Assembly: GCF_017591435.1 (NCBI RefSeq)
Contig: NC_059296.1
Span: forward strand, 4,890,001-4,954,000
Length of the DNA stretch: 64,000 bases
Reading direction: 5' to 3'
From: Portunus trituberculatus
Lineage: Eukaryota; Arthropoda; Malacostraca; Decapoda; Portunidae
Position numbers and translations under genes: made by a program
Notes under the pieces: generated by a model
Told to the model about the DNA's origin: nothing
Database searches by the model: none
Seen by the model: only the letters and a program-made list of their open reading frames with translations
Shown here: in pieces, positions 47,050 to 64,000 of the stretch
Layout: each line of letters starts with the position of its first letter
Position numbering within the stretch: the first letter of the stretch is position 1

Positions 47050-47053
<4 letters not shown>
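46610..47053. other. No gene seen
   Basis: Anonymous, T-rich; the 133-codon frame 46603-47004 ends in a Phe/Leu/Ser-rich stretch and has no domain. Confidence 0.5.

Positions 47054-47111
<58 letters not shown>
47054..47111. repeat. (GA)n microsatellite
   Basis: About 58 bp, perfect. Confidence 0.97.
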
Positions 47112-47114
<3 letters not shown>

Positions 47115-47193
47115 TTACCATGAACTTTCTTCTTAACTTGGGCATTACCTGGTGTCTGATGAGCTGTCCATCCATCACGAGCGTCTGTCTGCC

Positions 47194-47195
<2 letters not shown>

Positions 47196-47281
<86 letters not shown>
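47196..47281. repeat. (GT)n microsatellite
   Basis: About 86 bp, 84 bp downstream of the GA tract. Confidence 0.97.
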
Positions 47282-47946
47282 TTGTATTGGCATCAGCGTG
47301 CTCACCCTACGCCGGGTAATGAAGCCAATTTACAGGGACGCGAAAGGATTATGGCGAGCAAGAGGTTAATAGTTTTTGGTGAAGATTTGCATAGAAAATG
47401 GAAAGCGTGCGTCGGAGTGTTTAGATGTGTAAGTATGTGTATGTATGTGTGTATGTAGTGGCGACCAGCTCTCTCATTCCTACTCCCTCCCTTCTCCCTC
47501 TTCACTCAGCCTCAAAGTTCCTCTCCCTCCTCCTCTCCTTCCTTCCCTCCCCCCCTCTCTCTCTATCTCTCCCTCCCTCTCCACATCTTCGCCTCATACT
47601 TATACATGAGGTTTTAGCGCTTGATTAGGTTGCCTCCCCTGCCAGCGTCTCACCTGCAGGGAATCGCTTGCCCTTCTTTGGTGCTTTTTCTTCCGCGTGA
47701 AGGAGTGACTAATCAGAATTTTAATAAGATATGTCACTGGGCCTGTCCATCTGTTAAGGCCTTCTGCATTTTCTGTCTCTGTTTCTTTTCTTTCTTTTTT
47801 TTCTGATGGTTTTTATTGTTCATTTACTTGTGTTTTGTTATTTTGTGGTGTTTTTTTTTCTTTCTGTGTGTGAGTTTTCAGCTTCTTCTTTCGTGGTGTT
47901 AGTGTTGATTTAGTTCGTTTTAGTGGGTTTTAGTGTTCATAGTGCT

Positions 47947-47948
<2 letters not shown>
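47282..47948. other. No gene seen
   Basis: Anonymous; pyrimidine-rich 47470-47590, T-rich 47760-47900. Confidence 0.55.

Positions 47949-48012
<64 letters not shown>
47949..48012. repeat. (CT)n microsatellite
   Basis: 64 bp, perfect. Confidence 0.97.
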
Positions 48013-48952
<940 letters not shown>

Positions 48953-49019
48953 ACCACCTCCTCCTCCTCCTCCTCCTCCTCTTCCTCTTCCTCTTCCTCT
49001 TCCTCTTCCTCCTCCTCCT
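48953..49019. repeat. (CTC)n/(CTTCCT)n tract
   Basis: CTC units, then about six CTTCCT hexamers, then CTC again. Confidence 0.95.
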
Positions 49020-49550
49020 GTCAGCCACCAGCCCCAAGTCAACTCCCACACACACTACACACTCACACACATACTTTTTCCCAACAATCAGATGTGTATG
49101 CTCTCAAAATTCAGTCGTGCCTTTTCTTTCTTTCTTTCCTTCCGCAGCCGTCAACGTCACTGCTGTGTTTGCCGCGCTCCCTTGCACTGCAGTGAACACC
49201 ATCTGCATAAAACAACATCCACGGCTTCTCTTTTCGTACTTTCGGCCATAATTTTTCACCGGGGCTTCCTCCTTGGCATGGCACTGAGCACTGAGGGTCC
49301 TGTGCCACCACTTGCCAGGATATTGTAATGCAAAACGACTCCTCTTCTCTTTCTCTCTCCCCCTCTCTGTCTCTTGCTCTCAAAGTCTACCTTCTTTGTA
49401 CCATAACTCCCTTCACCCACTCTCACTTGCACACCCAGCCAGTCCCTCGCACCTCAAGACCCACAGAAGTAAATTAGAAGTGCCTGGACATAGTGAGTGT
49501 GTTAAGAGTCTCGGGAGTGTTGCCAGCTGCCGTCTTGCCTCCCCACCCAA

Positions 49551-49552
<2 letters not shown>
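49020..49552. other. No gene seen
   Basis: Anonymous, pyrimidine-leaning. Confidence 0.5.

Positions 49553-49644
<92 letters not shown>
49553..49644. repeat. (CT)n tract, first of a pair
   Basis: About 92 bp, perfect. Confidence 0.97.
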
Positions 49645-49648
<4 letters not shown>

Positions 49649-49734
49649 AATGTGTTCACGTGCAGTGCAGCTTTATTATTCAGCCATTTAGGCTTACAAG
49701 CATCTTTTTTCCTCCTCCTCCTCCTCCCACTACA

Positions 49735-49901
<167 letters not shown>

Positions 49902-50130
49902 GTCTTAAATATTGCCCAGTTTCTAGCTGAGGCCGAGTCGCCATTTGCATACTAAGTGGTTCTTTATTTTTGTAATTGCTCAATTTTCTGACTGGATTCG
50001 TAACCAGCTGGCGGAGTGACCGATGCCTTTGCACTTCTTCATATTGAGTGCTTTTCTTTCACACGCGCTCCCATGCAATTACTGAACGTTGGCAGGTCAG
50101 CAGGTTTGGTCAAGAGGAGGTGGACTGTAA

Positions 50131-50336
50131 GCTTCTTCAGTACTGGGATGCATTTTCACCTTCAGTTTTGGTAGTAATTAGGCCATTTTGTTGATACTAG
50201 GAAGGGTCTGTGGAAGTCAAAAGATTAGTGGTTACAGTTTCCACTATTTCAATCCCCACACGAGTTTCTGAAGCTGTATAAAATCGTCAAATAGTAAGCA
50301 GGATGAATATAGAAATGGGTCATGGTACTGAAGAGG
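50131..50336 (+). mobile_element. TTAA MITE, array copy 1
   Basis: 206 bp. The left end GCTTCTTCAGTACTGGG is preceded by GTAA, a one-base change from TTAA. The right end GGTACTGAAGAGG is followed by TTAA at 50337-50340. The termini CTTCTTCAGTAC and the complement of GTACTGAAGAGG are inverted repeats. No transposase frame. Confidence 0.88.
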
Positions 50337-50340
50337 TTAA

Positions 50341-50541
50341 GCTTCTGTACTGGGACACATTTTCACCTTGAGTTTTAGGGAAGATTTGGCCATTTTATTG
50401 ACATTAAGAAGGGTCTATGGAGGTCAAAAGATTAATGGCCACAGTCTTCACTTTCAATACCCACATAAGTGTCTGAAGCTGTATAAAATCGACAAATAGT
50501 AAGCAGAATGAATATGGAAATGCGTCATGGTACTGAAGAGG
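50341..50541 (+). mobile_element. TTAA MITE, array copy 2
   Basis: 201 bp, starting directly after the TTAA that ends copy 1 and ending before TTAA at 50542-50545. Left end has lost three bases (GCTTCTGTACTGGG). It shares ACCTTGAGTTTTAGGGAAGA with copy 3 but not with copy 1. Confidence 0.88.
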
Positions 50542-50545
50542 TTAA

Positions 50546-50708
50546 ACTTCTTCAGTACTGTGACAGATTTTTACCTTGAGTTTTAGGGAAGATTAGACCA
50601 TTTTATTGACATTAGGAAAGATCTATGGAGGTCAAAAGATTAATGTCCACAATCTTCAATATTTCAATAACGACATGAGTTTTTGAAGCTGTTTGATACT
50701 GAAGGACT
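50546..50708 (+). mobile_element. TTAA MITE, array copy 3, internal deletion
   Basis: 163 bp, starting after the shared TTAA and ending before TTAA at 50709-50712. The stretch that in copies 1 and 2 runs from TAAAATCG to the GCGTCATGG phrase is missing, so GAAGCTGTTT joins almost directly to GATACTGAAGGA. Confidence 0.85.
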
Positions 50709-50712
50709 TTAA

Positions 50713-51134
50713 GACATTTGTTCCTGTCTTTCGGCTGATTCGCCATTAATCATTTAAGGAACTTGCATTTGAAGTGGCTTTTTTTGTTGTTGTTGTTGCC
50801 CTTGGCTAGTTTCCCTCTTGCATAAAAAAAGCTTATCCTCGTCTTTGAATGCTCAGTGCTCTTCTCTTTTTTTCCCTTCAGTTTATTTTTGGCTATTTAT
50901 CTTCGTCCTTGAGTGGAGTGAGTCTTGGGTGATTTAAATGATACATGTGAGTGTTTTTTTTCCTCTTGTCATCAGTGTCTTGTTAATATTCTGATAGATA
51001 CACTGTGAGTTTCTATTTTTAATTTATTTTTATGCTTATCTTTTAAGTGTGCCGTGGATTTGAAATTAATTGATATACACGTACATTTTTAATCTTTATC
51101 TCTTAATAAGACGTATCGAATGTCTTTATCTTCA
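50713..51134. other. No gene seen; one repeat fragment
   Basis: Contains the A-tailed fragment at 50784-50830 and otherwise T-rich anonymous sequence. Confidence 0.5.
50784..50830 (+). repeat. Interspersed repeat, A-tailed 3' end fragment
   Basis: Second copy of the fragment at 2988-3032: CCTTGGCTAGTTTCCCTCTT then GCAT and A7, preceded by a short TTG run. Confidence 0.6.
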
Positions 51135-51330
51135 CCTCTTCAGAACTGGGACGCATTTTGTTCCTTACGTTTTGGTATGAATAGATTATTTAATTTACAT
51201 TAGGAAGGGTCTATGGTGGTCAGAAGATTAATGATTACTATTCTAATCACCACACAAGTTTTTAAAGCTGTTTAAAATCACCAAAGAGTAAGCTGAATAA
51301 ATATGAAAACACGTCCTGGTGCTGATGTGT
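51135..51330 (+). mobile_element. TTAA MITE, degenerate copy
   Basis: CCTCTTCAGAACTGGGACGC start, interior GGAAGGGTCTATGGTGGTCA, TTTAAAGCTG and a GTAAGCTGAATAAATATGAA phrase, ending at GTGCTGATGTG. The flanking TTAA is no longer recognisable on either side. Confidence 0.75.
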
Positions 51331-51717
51331 TTTTTTTTTTATCTGTCTTTATTTTATCTCTTAATAAGTGTCGAGTACCTTTATCTTAAGTGTATAGCTT
51401 CTTTCGGTGTCCGCTAGAAAACAAACTCTTCCTAAGACCTAATGAAGCAAAAGTAATGTGTTTCTTTTCTCTTATAATTTTTCATCCGTCATTGTTTCCA
51501 GCCTCGTATTGACTTGTACTTGGTTGTGTTGTTATTTCGTCTCTTCTCTGTTTATATTTGTTTCTTAATCATTCTTTTATCTGTTGTTTTATTTATTTTT
51601 CTTCTGTCATCACCTCCATCTGCCTGTGATTTTTCTTTTTTATTCCTCTCAGTTATTTATTTTATTCATCTCTTTTTTAGTCTTTTATCTCGTCTTTGTC
51701 TTTGTCCTCACCTTTAG
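51331..51717. other. No gene seen
   Basis: T-rich; frames at 51514-51823 are Leu/Phe-rich by composition. Confidence 0.55.
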
Positions 51718-51780
51718 CCTCCTCCTCCTCCTCCTCCTCCTCCTCCTCCTCCTCCTCCTCCTCCTCCTCCTCCTCCTCCC
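51718..51780. repeat. (CTC)n microsatellite
   Basis: About 63 bp, perfect. Confidence 0.97.
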
Positions 51781-52485
51781 AAGCACACTCCCATCAAACC
51801 ATCAAGCCGGAGGGAAAAGGTGAGGGAGGAAAAAATAAAGAGAAGAAGAGCCAATTTCTGTCCCCTTGACCTTTCCTCGGGTAATGATCGGGTCCCCGCC
51901 AACTAATTGTCCCCTAAAGTCTGTAACGTTTAATAATAAGCAGTCTCCTTCCTCCCTCCCTGCCTTATCCTCCTCCCTGATCCCCTCCCTGACCCGCCTT
52001 CACCTCTCCTGCTTCACACTTGACCCCACATCCTCCCACGACCCCTCTTCTTCTCCTCCTCCTCTTCCACCCCCTGTATCCTATTTTTTTTTTTCTTATT
52101 TGATACTTGCAGCTCCTATTCTTCATCCTCCGAGACTGTCTTCACGTTCTTGAGTCTCTGTTGTTCTGTTAAATTATTTTCGTGTTGTCTTTGTTGTTGT
52201 ATGTTGTTTTCAGTTATAGTTCATCTTTTTCTTTCTGTCAAGTTGTCTTAATCTCGCTGAAGTTTGCTGTCATTCTCCTTCCTTCACGTAATCTCTGTCT
52301 TCTCGCTGTATTTTTTCCCTATCTTGTCTCCAGAGCATTCCCATTTTCCTGCTAAATTTTGCTCACCAGTTTCGAGTTGCTTCTATTTTTTTTATTTATT
52401 TTTTCCATCTTCTCTCCTCCTTTCGTTTCTCGCGCCTACCGCTCCAATTTTTTTTTATCACATCTGTTCACTGTTTCCTGATTGA
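51781..52485. other. No gene seen; pyrimidine-rich
   Basis: 51940-52460 is strongly C/T-rich on the plus strand; no recognisable frame. Confidence 0.6.
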
Positions 52486-53468
52486 TATAGTCCTTGCAAC
52501 ATTCCTGTATTGTTTCCTGATAAAGTATTGCGTTCTTGTCTCACTCTAGTATGTTAAGTGTTATTGCATGCTATTTTTCTCGCTGACTTTTAACTCTGCT
52601 TGTATGCTCACAAATGTGGTCTTAATCAGAAATCTAGCAACCTTCTTTACGTACTTGGAATTCGAAATCTTATCGGCTGACAATCGTTTAGGAGAGTCTG
52701 GCTAAAGTGTAATTTTTTTGGGATCTGTCTTACCATAATAGGAATTGAAACCTCGTCATAATTAAAGCAACTAACAGCATTTACCTCCACTATATGATGT
52801 GTGTCTTTGATCTGCCTGTTTGCTTTGTATAGTCCTTGCAGCATTCACACTGTTTCCTGATAAAAGTATTGTTTTCTTGTTTCGCTTTCTAGTATGTTAA
52901 TTGTATAATCATAAATATATTCCTAATCAGAAGTCCAGTGTGTGTCTTCAATCTGCCTGTTTGCTTTATATAGTCCTTGCAACATTCGCATTGTTTCCTG
53001 ATAAAAAGTATTGCGTTCTGGTCTCACTTTCTAGTATGTTAAGTGTTATTGAATGCTATTTTCTCGTCACACTTCAACTCTACGTGTCTAATCATAAATA
53101 TATTCCTGATCAGAAGTCTAGTGTGTGTTTTTAATATGTATAGTCCTTGCAACATTCGCGCATTGTTTCCTGATAAAGTATTGCATTTGTCTCACTCTCT
53201 AGTATGTTAAGTGTTATTGAATGTTATTTTTCTCGTCGCACTTCAAGCCTACGTGTATAATCATGAATATATTCGTGATCAAAAGTCTAGTAACCTTCTT
53301 ATACTCGCTTTGAATCTGAAGTCTTATCAGCTGACAATCGTTTAGGAGAGTTTGGCTAAAGCGTAATTTTGTTGTCTCATTCTTACCATAATAGGAAATG
53401 AAGAGTCGTAGGCAGAAGTGAAGCAACTACCAGCATTTACCTCCACTATATAATGTGTGTCTTTAATA
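52486..53468. repeat. Complex tandem array, four units of two lengths
   Basis: Each unit begins TATAGTCCTTGCAACATTC or a close variant, followed by TTGTTTCCTGATAAAG, CTAGTATGTTAA and ATCAGAAGTCTAG. Units: 52486-52827 (342 bp), 52828-52968 (141), 52969-53138 (170), 53139-53468 (330). The two outer units carry an extra block of about 170 bp (with TCGTTTAGGAGAGT, TTACCATAATAGGAA and CATTTACCTCCACTATAT) that both inner units lack at the same junction, CTAG|TGTGTGT or CCAG|TGTGTGT. Unit 2 has a further internal deletion. No coding potential. Confidence 0.92.
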
Positions 53469-54221
53469 TTAAGTCCTTCTGTCTACTGGCAATCTTGTAA
53501 CACAGCCAACTGATAGATTCCTCTGTGATTAAGGATCATCATACCTAGGAAACAGCCTCAATATTCACAATCGTTAGTGTCTATCCTGCATTACTTTTAA
53601 CAGGTTCAAGTGGAGGTTGTATAGCTTCCCGCGGGTAATTTCGTGATTCCAGTGGCATTTTAACAAGGATAACACGACATTAATGGGAGAAAGTATCATG
53701 AGAACGCAACTAGTCATCTCAGTGGCCTTTGAAAACAGTCCTTAAGCGTTTAGGAATGTAAGCCCGCGAGTAAATGTTGTGTTATTAGACTACTGACTGA
53801 GGTTGGCCTGTGTTTCATCTGGGAGCATCTGTAGAGCGTTAACTGATGCCTTCTGCCTCATTTCGCTCATCTCAATGCTCTAAAATGGCGCGAGTCTTTG
53901 TCTTAGGCGTCTTATCTTGGGTGTTTTAGCTAAAATGAGCCTTATCTAATGTAACCTTCGTTTTAATATTAAAATACGACGGCATCAGCGTATAAATATG
54001 ATCCTAATGCAAGGTTTCCGTACAAAAAGAAGGTTTATTGCTTTTTAAAATAAGCGCTTATCCTGCAAATTGTCCGCTATTTTTCGCAGATGCTATTTTT
54101 TGATGGGATGTTTGCCATATTAACTATTTTTACGCCCCGAGCCCATGCGAGGTGTGTTCAGTTCTTTTCCTTTTTTTTTTTTTTTTTTTTTTCCATCATA
54201 TCTACGTAGTACCTGAACCAG

Positions 54222-54223
<2 letters not shown>
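53469..54223. other. No gene seen
   Basis: Anonymous sequence, ending in T-rich 54171-54192. Confidence 0.55.
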
Positions 54224-54319
<96 letters not shown>

Positions 54320-54349
54320 ATGCTTGTGTGTGTGTGTGTGTGTGTGTGT
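54224..54349. repeat. (CA)n - spacer - (GT)n inverted composite
   Basis: About 94 bp of AC, a 7-bp spacer around GAATGCT, then about 25 bp of GT. The two arms are complementary, so a hairpin with a very short loop is possible. A degenerate GACA patch follows at 54419-54455. Confidence 0.96.

Positions 54350-59729
<5,380 letters not shown>

Positions 59730-59767
<38 letters not shown>
59730..59767. repeat. (TC)n microsatellite
   Basis: 38 bp, perfect. Confidence 0.96.
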
Positions 59768-59770
<3 letters not shown>

Positions 59771-60570
59771 AACACTCGTCAGCAAACTGGTGCTCTGTTC
59801 CCATCGTCGCGTCATATATTTGTTCAGGCTCCTCGTCCTCCCCATTGCCCCATCAAGCCTATTGTTGATCCCAGCTGATAGCGAGCACTGCGCGTCCCTT
59901 TGCCTTGACTGGCGTGTTCGTCTCACTAGGCTTCACTACTGTGTCTTGTGGATGTTGACAGGCGGAGCAGTTGCGACCCTGGATACGTATACCAGGAACT
60001 CTACACTCACACCCTCGTAAAGCTGTCAGTATGGAAGTTAGAAGCTGCAAATCCCTCTCAGCTTTGAAAGATTTAGAGGCTAAACGTGGTGTAATAAGAA
60101 AAGGACATGGAAGTTTGTGGTAATAAAGAAAAGCACGTAAGGGGGTGTATATGTGTTAGAATCGCAGAGCTTAATTGATTCTTCTCCCTTCCAGCGATGT
60201 GTGTGTGTGTGTAATTTCCTTCCTTGATTGGTTGGTAATTTTCCTCTCATGAATATGTATCAGATATTCATTTAGGATTTCACGGCTATCAGATTTAGGC
60301 TTCATAATGTGATAATTTAGTTCCGAAGTCTTCTGGATTATCTGTATGGAAGGAATGAAAGGACGAGTTACCTGCATTTATCTCCATAAGTTCCACCCCC
60401 AGCCGTGGTAATTACCGCGCCCACTCATCCAAAGACAGTGTTTCCCAGAAGTAAATGATTGTAATTAAGGTTTATCTGAAATGTCCACTGAACCTTGACC
60501 AGCCGTGGGAGGTAGAAATATCTCTCTGGAACACACACACCGCGCCCCACGCCTGCTGTCCCGCCCAATA
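59768..60570. other. No gene seen
   Basis: Anonymous sequence, with a 16-bp GT run near 60197. Confidence 0.5.

Positions 60571-60633
<63 letters not shown>
60571..60633. repeat. (GTA)n microsatellite
   Basis: About 63 bp. A smaller GGT/GTA patch lies at 60856-60908. Confidence 0.96.
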
Positions 60634-61182
60634 AAATAGCAATAGTAGTAAAATCTGTCTACTCTAAATTGGCTACGGAATTTAATTGTAGTTTATTGAT
60701 AAAGTATTTGATTTTATGTGAATAATATTTGTTTTCTGTTGATCAACGCATTTATTACAAGGACAGCTCACAGTTTTCCTCAAGATCTGACAACCATGTA
60801 TTCCCTGAGACACTATTCAAACAGAGACCCGAGAGCCACTTTAGAGTAGACAGACTAGTATTAGTAGCAGTAGTAGTGGTGGTGGTAGAGGTGGTGGTAG
60901 TGGTGTTGGTTTTAGCTATATCATCATCGTAATCATCACAACACCCAACAAAACAAAGGTCAACACGCCATCAGGGGGATGTAACTCTCAACACCTCAGC
61001 TACTCAGATGCAATATTTACATACCCCACAAAAACACCCGTATCAGTTTTTTCTCCCACTCGTCAAGCACGCACCATTCACACACTTACTTACTCGCACA
61101 CGCCTTGCCTGCGGGGCGTGAATGGTAAAATCAGAGTAAGGTCACCAGAAGCAACTTTGCCATTTTTGCGATATCACATTAA
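60634..61182. other. No gene seen
   Basis: Anonymous sequence ending at the TTAA (61179-61182) that precedes the MITE. Confidence 0.5.
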
Positions 61183-61431
61183 GTCCTTCAGTACTAGGAC
61201 GCTTTTTATTTATTTTTTTATTTCCATGAGTTTTAGGTAGGATTAGACGATTTTACTTACATTAGGATGGATCTATGGAGGTCAGAAGTCAGAAGTCAAA
61301 AGTCAGAAGTCAGAAGTCAGAGTTTTCACTATTTTAACCCCCCACATAAGTATCGGAAACTGTATAGAATCGCCAAATACTAAGCAGAATGAATATGAAA
61401 ACGCGTTATAGTACTGCAGTGTTTACGTGTC
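61183..61431 (+). mobile_element. TTAA MITE with internal heptamer expansion
   Basis: 249 bp, preceded by TTAA (61179-61182) and followed by TTTA (61432-61435), a decayed duplicate. Termini are GTCCTTCAGTAC and the complement of GTACTGCAGTG. The interior GGATCTATGGAGGTCAGAAG continues as about six AGAAGTC-like heptamers (61281-61321) that no other copy carries, which explains the extra length. Confidence 0.8.
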
Positions 61432-63060
61432 TCTTTTTTTTTTTTTTTTTATATAATGTGGAGCAATTATCGGATATGCTAAGTAGGGGAGACACTTAGG
61501 AACCTTTATGTGAAGTACGCAGTGTAGCTCAAGGACTATTACTTTTTGTGCAGGAAGGCTTCAGACCAGACTTTCGTAGTGAACCCTCTTTTTTTTTAAC
61601 CTTTCAGCTGCCGTACGTAACAATTCGCAGAGCTCCAAAGGAAAATAGGTTAATAGTATAGATTTTCCAGTGTTTAGCCAGCGTAATGTTTAGGAGAGGC
61701 TGCTGAACAAGAGGTTAATGAATGATGTGGTAAAATGCAATGAAAGCTTTTAAGAGTTTAGGCTTCGATTTTTAGTTAAATAATCCACTTTCTCTTTATT
61801 CTTTTATGTTTGAACGTTGTTTCTGTTCATCTTTCATGGTGGGGCTTGTTAAAAAGGAGTAGTGTGCAGGTGGTGGAGTGATAATAGGAGTGGTGTATAG
61901 ATAGATATGCTTTATACAGCCATTACCTATTGCTTTAATGCATTATGTTCTTATGCATGTTTCATCCCTAGCAGTATATCCACAGGAAGGAGAAAGGAAA
62001 TTACTAAACAGATCATATATTCTTGCATTTTTTTAACTTGCATATTTTTTTGCTTTGTTTTGCTTACTAAATATTATGAACCTGAACAGCCATCTAAGGT
62101 AGAAAAAACTCAGGCACGGCAAGTCTTTCTTCCAATGTTTAAAATTATATTTGCATAAAGAGGTGAAAAAAAAACAATGGCCCTGCATTTTGATTAATAA
62201 AGCTCATTGAATCACATATTAGTTACGATAAATAAACCTAAAACAACCTCTTAGACTTCAAATTACTCTCAATAGCAGGTCATCAGTCTCTTTACTGACA
62301 AAAGGACCCCACTAACATTAAGAGAGAAAAAACAATATCGTCTGTTTTTGCACCCGAAAGTCCCCCTGTGCTACCCTCCGGCTGGGAAACATGAAGCTAC
62401 CACTCGCACAGCGCCAGCCTGGAAACACTGCCGCAGAAAATGACGATAAGTAATGGAGGGGCTATTGTGATCATTGCCTGGCACATAACTATAGACATTT
62501 AATTCTTTTTATACTAATCTGCCTGCAGTCTCTCCGTATTAAGTGCAGTTTTTAAGGTACTAATGGAGCCTCACCACAGACATTTCCCTTTTGTTCTGTG
62601 TCAATTTGCGGTGAGCTTAACTTCATTACGTAGTTCTTTTAAGACATTTGAGGAGCTTCACTAACAGCCACAAACCTGCTGCTGTGTTCCCCCGAGGCTG
62701 AGCGGAGAGGGAGAGAGAGAGAGAAAGATCATGCTACAGTTCACGATTGCCGGTATTCGCTTAACCTTCATAAATACGCGACCAATTTTATTCCACGTCG
62801 CTAGAGGTTCCACGAAAGGTTACCCGACTAGATGTTCGCCATAACCCGGTATCGATTAGCACAGGCTGTCACCGTCACCACGAAAACCAGAATACCCGCA
62901 CAAAAACTGGCAATCTTAAGGAGACTAATGATTTCAGAACCTCTACTCTTTTTATTCTAATTACATTGTTTTCGCCTCCCGACCTGAAGTTTATGAAAAA
63001 GACTAGTTTGTAATCTTAGTGTCTTCCCACCTCCTTCAGAGACCTCCCTTGCTGCTGCGG
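61432..63060. other. No gene seen; one repeat fragment
   Basis: T16 at about 61434-61452, then anonymous AT-rich sequence. 61903-61957 is a partial copy of the interspersed repeat at 9203: ATATGCTTTATACAG, TATTGCTTTAATGCATTATG, TTCTTATG, with the GGGACTGCC middle missing. Short GA at 62709-62724. Confidence 0.5.
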
Positions 63061-63090
63061 GAGGAGGAGGAGGAGGAGGAGGAGGAGGAA
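63061..63090. repeat. (GGA)n short tract
   Basis: 30 bp, perfect. Confidence 0.93.
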
Positions 63091-64000
63091 AGGATGATTA
63101 CATAGGGCTAAATAGGATAACCAAACAACAGTAGACCTTTCGATCCCTGCATGGTTGTTGGTAACTAATTCTAACAAACTACAGGTTACCGAAATGGGAT
63201 AGAAGAACAAGAGCGGCAGGACGGCACGGGAGTATAGACAGAAGAGGAGCCGGAGAGAGAGGGAAGGCATTATAGTAATATCTGGGGAAATCAAAATTAG
63301 GTGCTATTTATTTCAGATATTTTGTGCTTGTAGATAAGCATCGATATTCTTGAACGCTATGGGCTTTCTTAAGAATGTTCAATAGTATCACAGGTTATTT
63401 TTCGGGTTTACTAGGAGTTTTTTTTTTTTCAATTATGGTGGAAAGTCTGATAATTTATTACTAAACGTCTTGAAAACACCAGTTACCTAACCTAACCTAA
63501 CCTAACACGAGCTCTGAAGACAAGACGGGATAAGACACTGAATCATTTGAGAATACGGTGCCAGGCCAGCTCTCCACAAGGCACCGCCACCGACCACCCA
63601 AAGTTGCGAGTGACACGTAATTGTTTCTCTATCACATGCAAGACTCGTGCCCATTTTTTTGTAATGTTCCTTTCTGTTCTTTTTTTTTTCCGGGTTCATA
63701 ATTATTGGTTACATTCTTCACCAGTATTTTGTCCAGCAGTCTTTGGTTCGTTGTCAGCTTCATGTATCAAAAAGTAATGATGGATGAAAAAAAGATGCGA
63801 TGGATTATGTGAGGATGTTAGGGGGGTTGGGGAGCGCGACTGATTAATTAATAATCCATTACGGACGCTGAAAACAGAAAACCTTTCCCAATAACCTGAG
63901 TAAAAATTTCCTTCCTGGAACCTAATTTGAAGAAAATATGAAGAGCCTCACCGGTTGGGCAGTGCGGGGTCCATCAGTATGCAGATGAGGCCGCACCGCA
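63091..64000. other. No gene seen; telomere-like CCTAA
   Basis: Anonymous sequence with four CCTAA units plus C at 63486-63506 (TTAGG on the minus strand). Nothing else recognised. Confidence 0.55.
63486..63506 (-). repeat. Interstitial telomere-like (CCTAA)n
   Basis: Four perfect CCTAA units, opposite in orientation to the TTAGG tract at 44596. Confidence 0.8.

Noticed and set aside
52486..53468. CRISPR-like regular repeat
   Set aside because: Units are 141-342 bp with no short repeat-spacer structure; the sequence is eukaryotic.

Overview
The window looks like nuclear DNA of an arthropod, most likely a decapod crustacean. Three things in the sequence suggest this: very dense, long, nearly perfect microsatellites (GT/CA, GA/CT, TA, CCT/GGA, GTA/TAC); short tracts of the arthropod telomere unit TTAGG (44596-44624, and CCTAA at 63486-63506); and degenerate tRNA-derived SINEs. 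The species assignment is inference. I found no protein-coding gene, rRNA, functional tRNA gene or CRISPR array that I can defend. Almost all open frames of 60-320 codons are translations of simple repeats (poly-Gly, poly-Pro, poly-Leu, Thr-His, Ser-Leu, Arg-Glu, Tyr-Ile) or anonymous frames with no family signature. The window is best read as intergenic sequence or the inside of a very large intron.

Layout. 0-8 kb: a GGA/GAA tract, two local tandem duplications, one tRNA-derived SINE (3073-3300) and a CTA tract. 8-32 kb: many GT/CA and GA tracts, two copies of a second SINE family (8224-8503 minus, 21824-22030 plus) each enclosed by CA/GT repeats on both sides, a 151-bp TA tract, a 205-bp GTA tract, and a G/A-rich strand from about 28.9 to 31.95 kb. 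32-50 kb: the polarity changes and the plus strand carries CT and CCT tracts, with a 333-bp TA-CA composite at 39.6-39.9 kb. 50-54 kb: three head-to-tail copies of a TTAA-flanked MITE plus a fourth degenerate copy, then a 1-kb array of 342/141/170/330-bp repeat units. 54-64 kb: sparser repeats, one more MITE copy and mostly anonymous unique sequence.

There is no gene set to join into a pathway. The recoverable biology is repeat dynamics: non-autonomous piggyBac-like elements stacking on shared TTAA sites, SINEs associated with CA microsatellites, fragments of non-LTR retrotransposon 3' ends, and a window-wide asymmetry in which strand carries the purine repeats. Coordinates of repeat edges are hand-read and may be off by a few bases.
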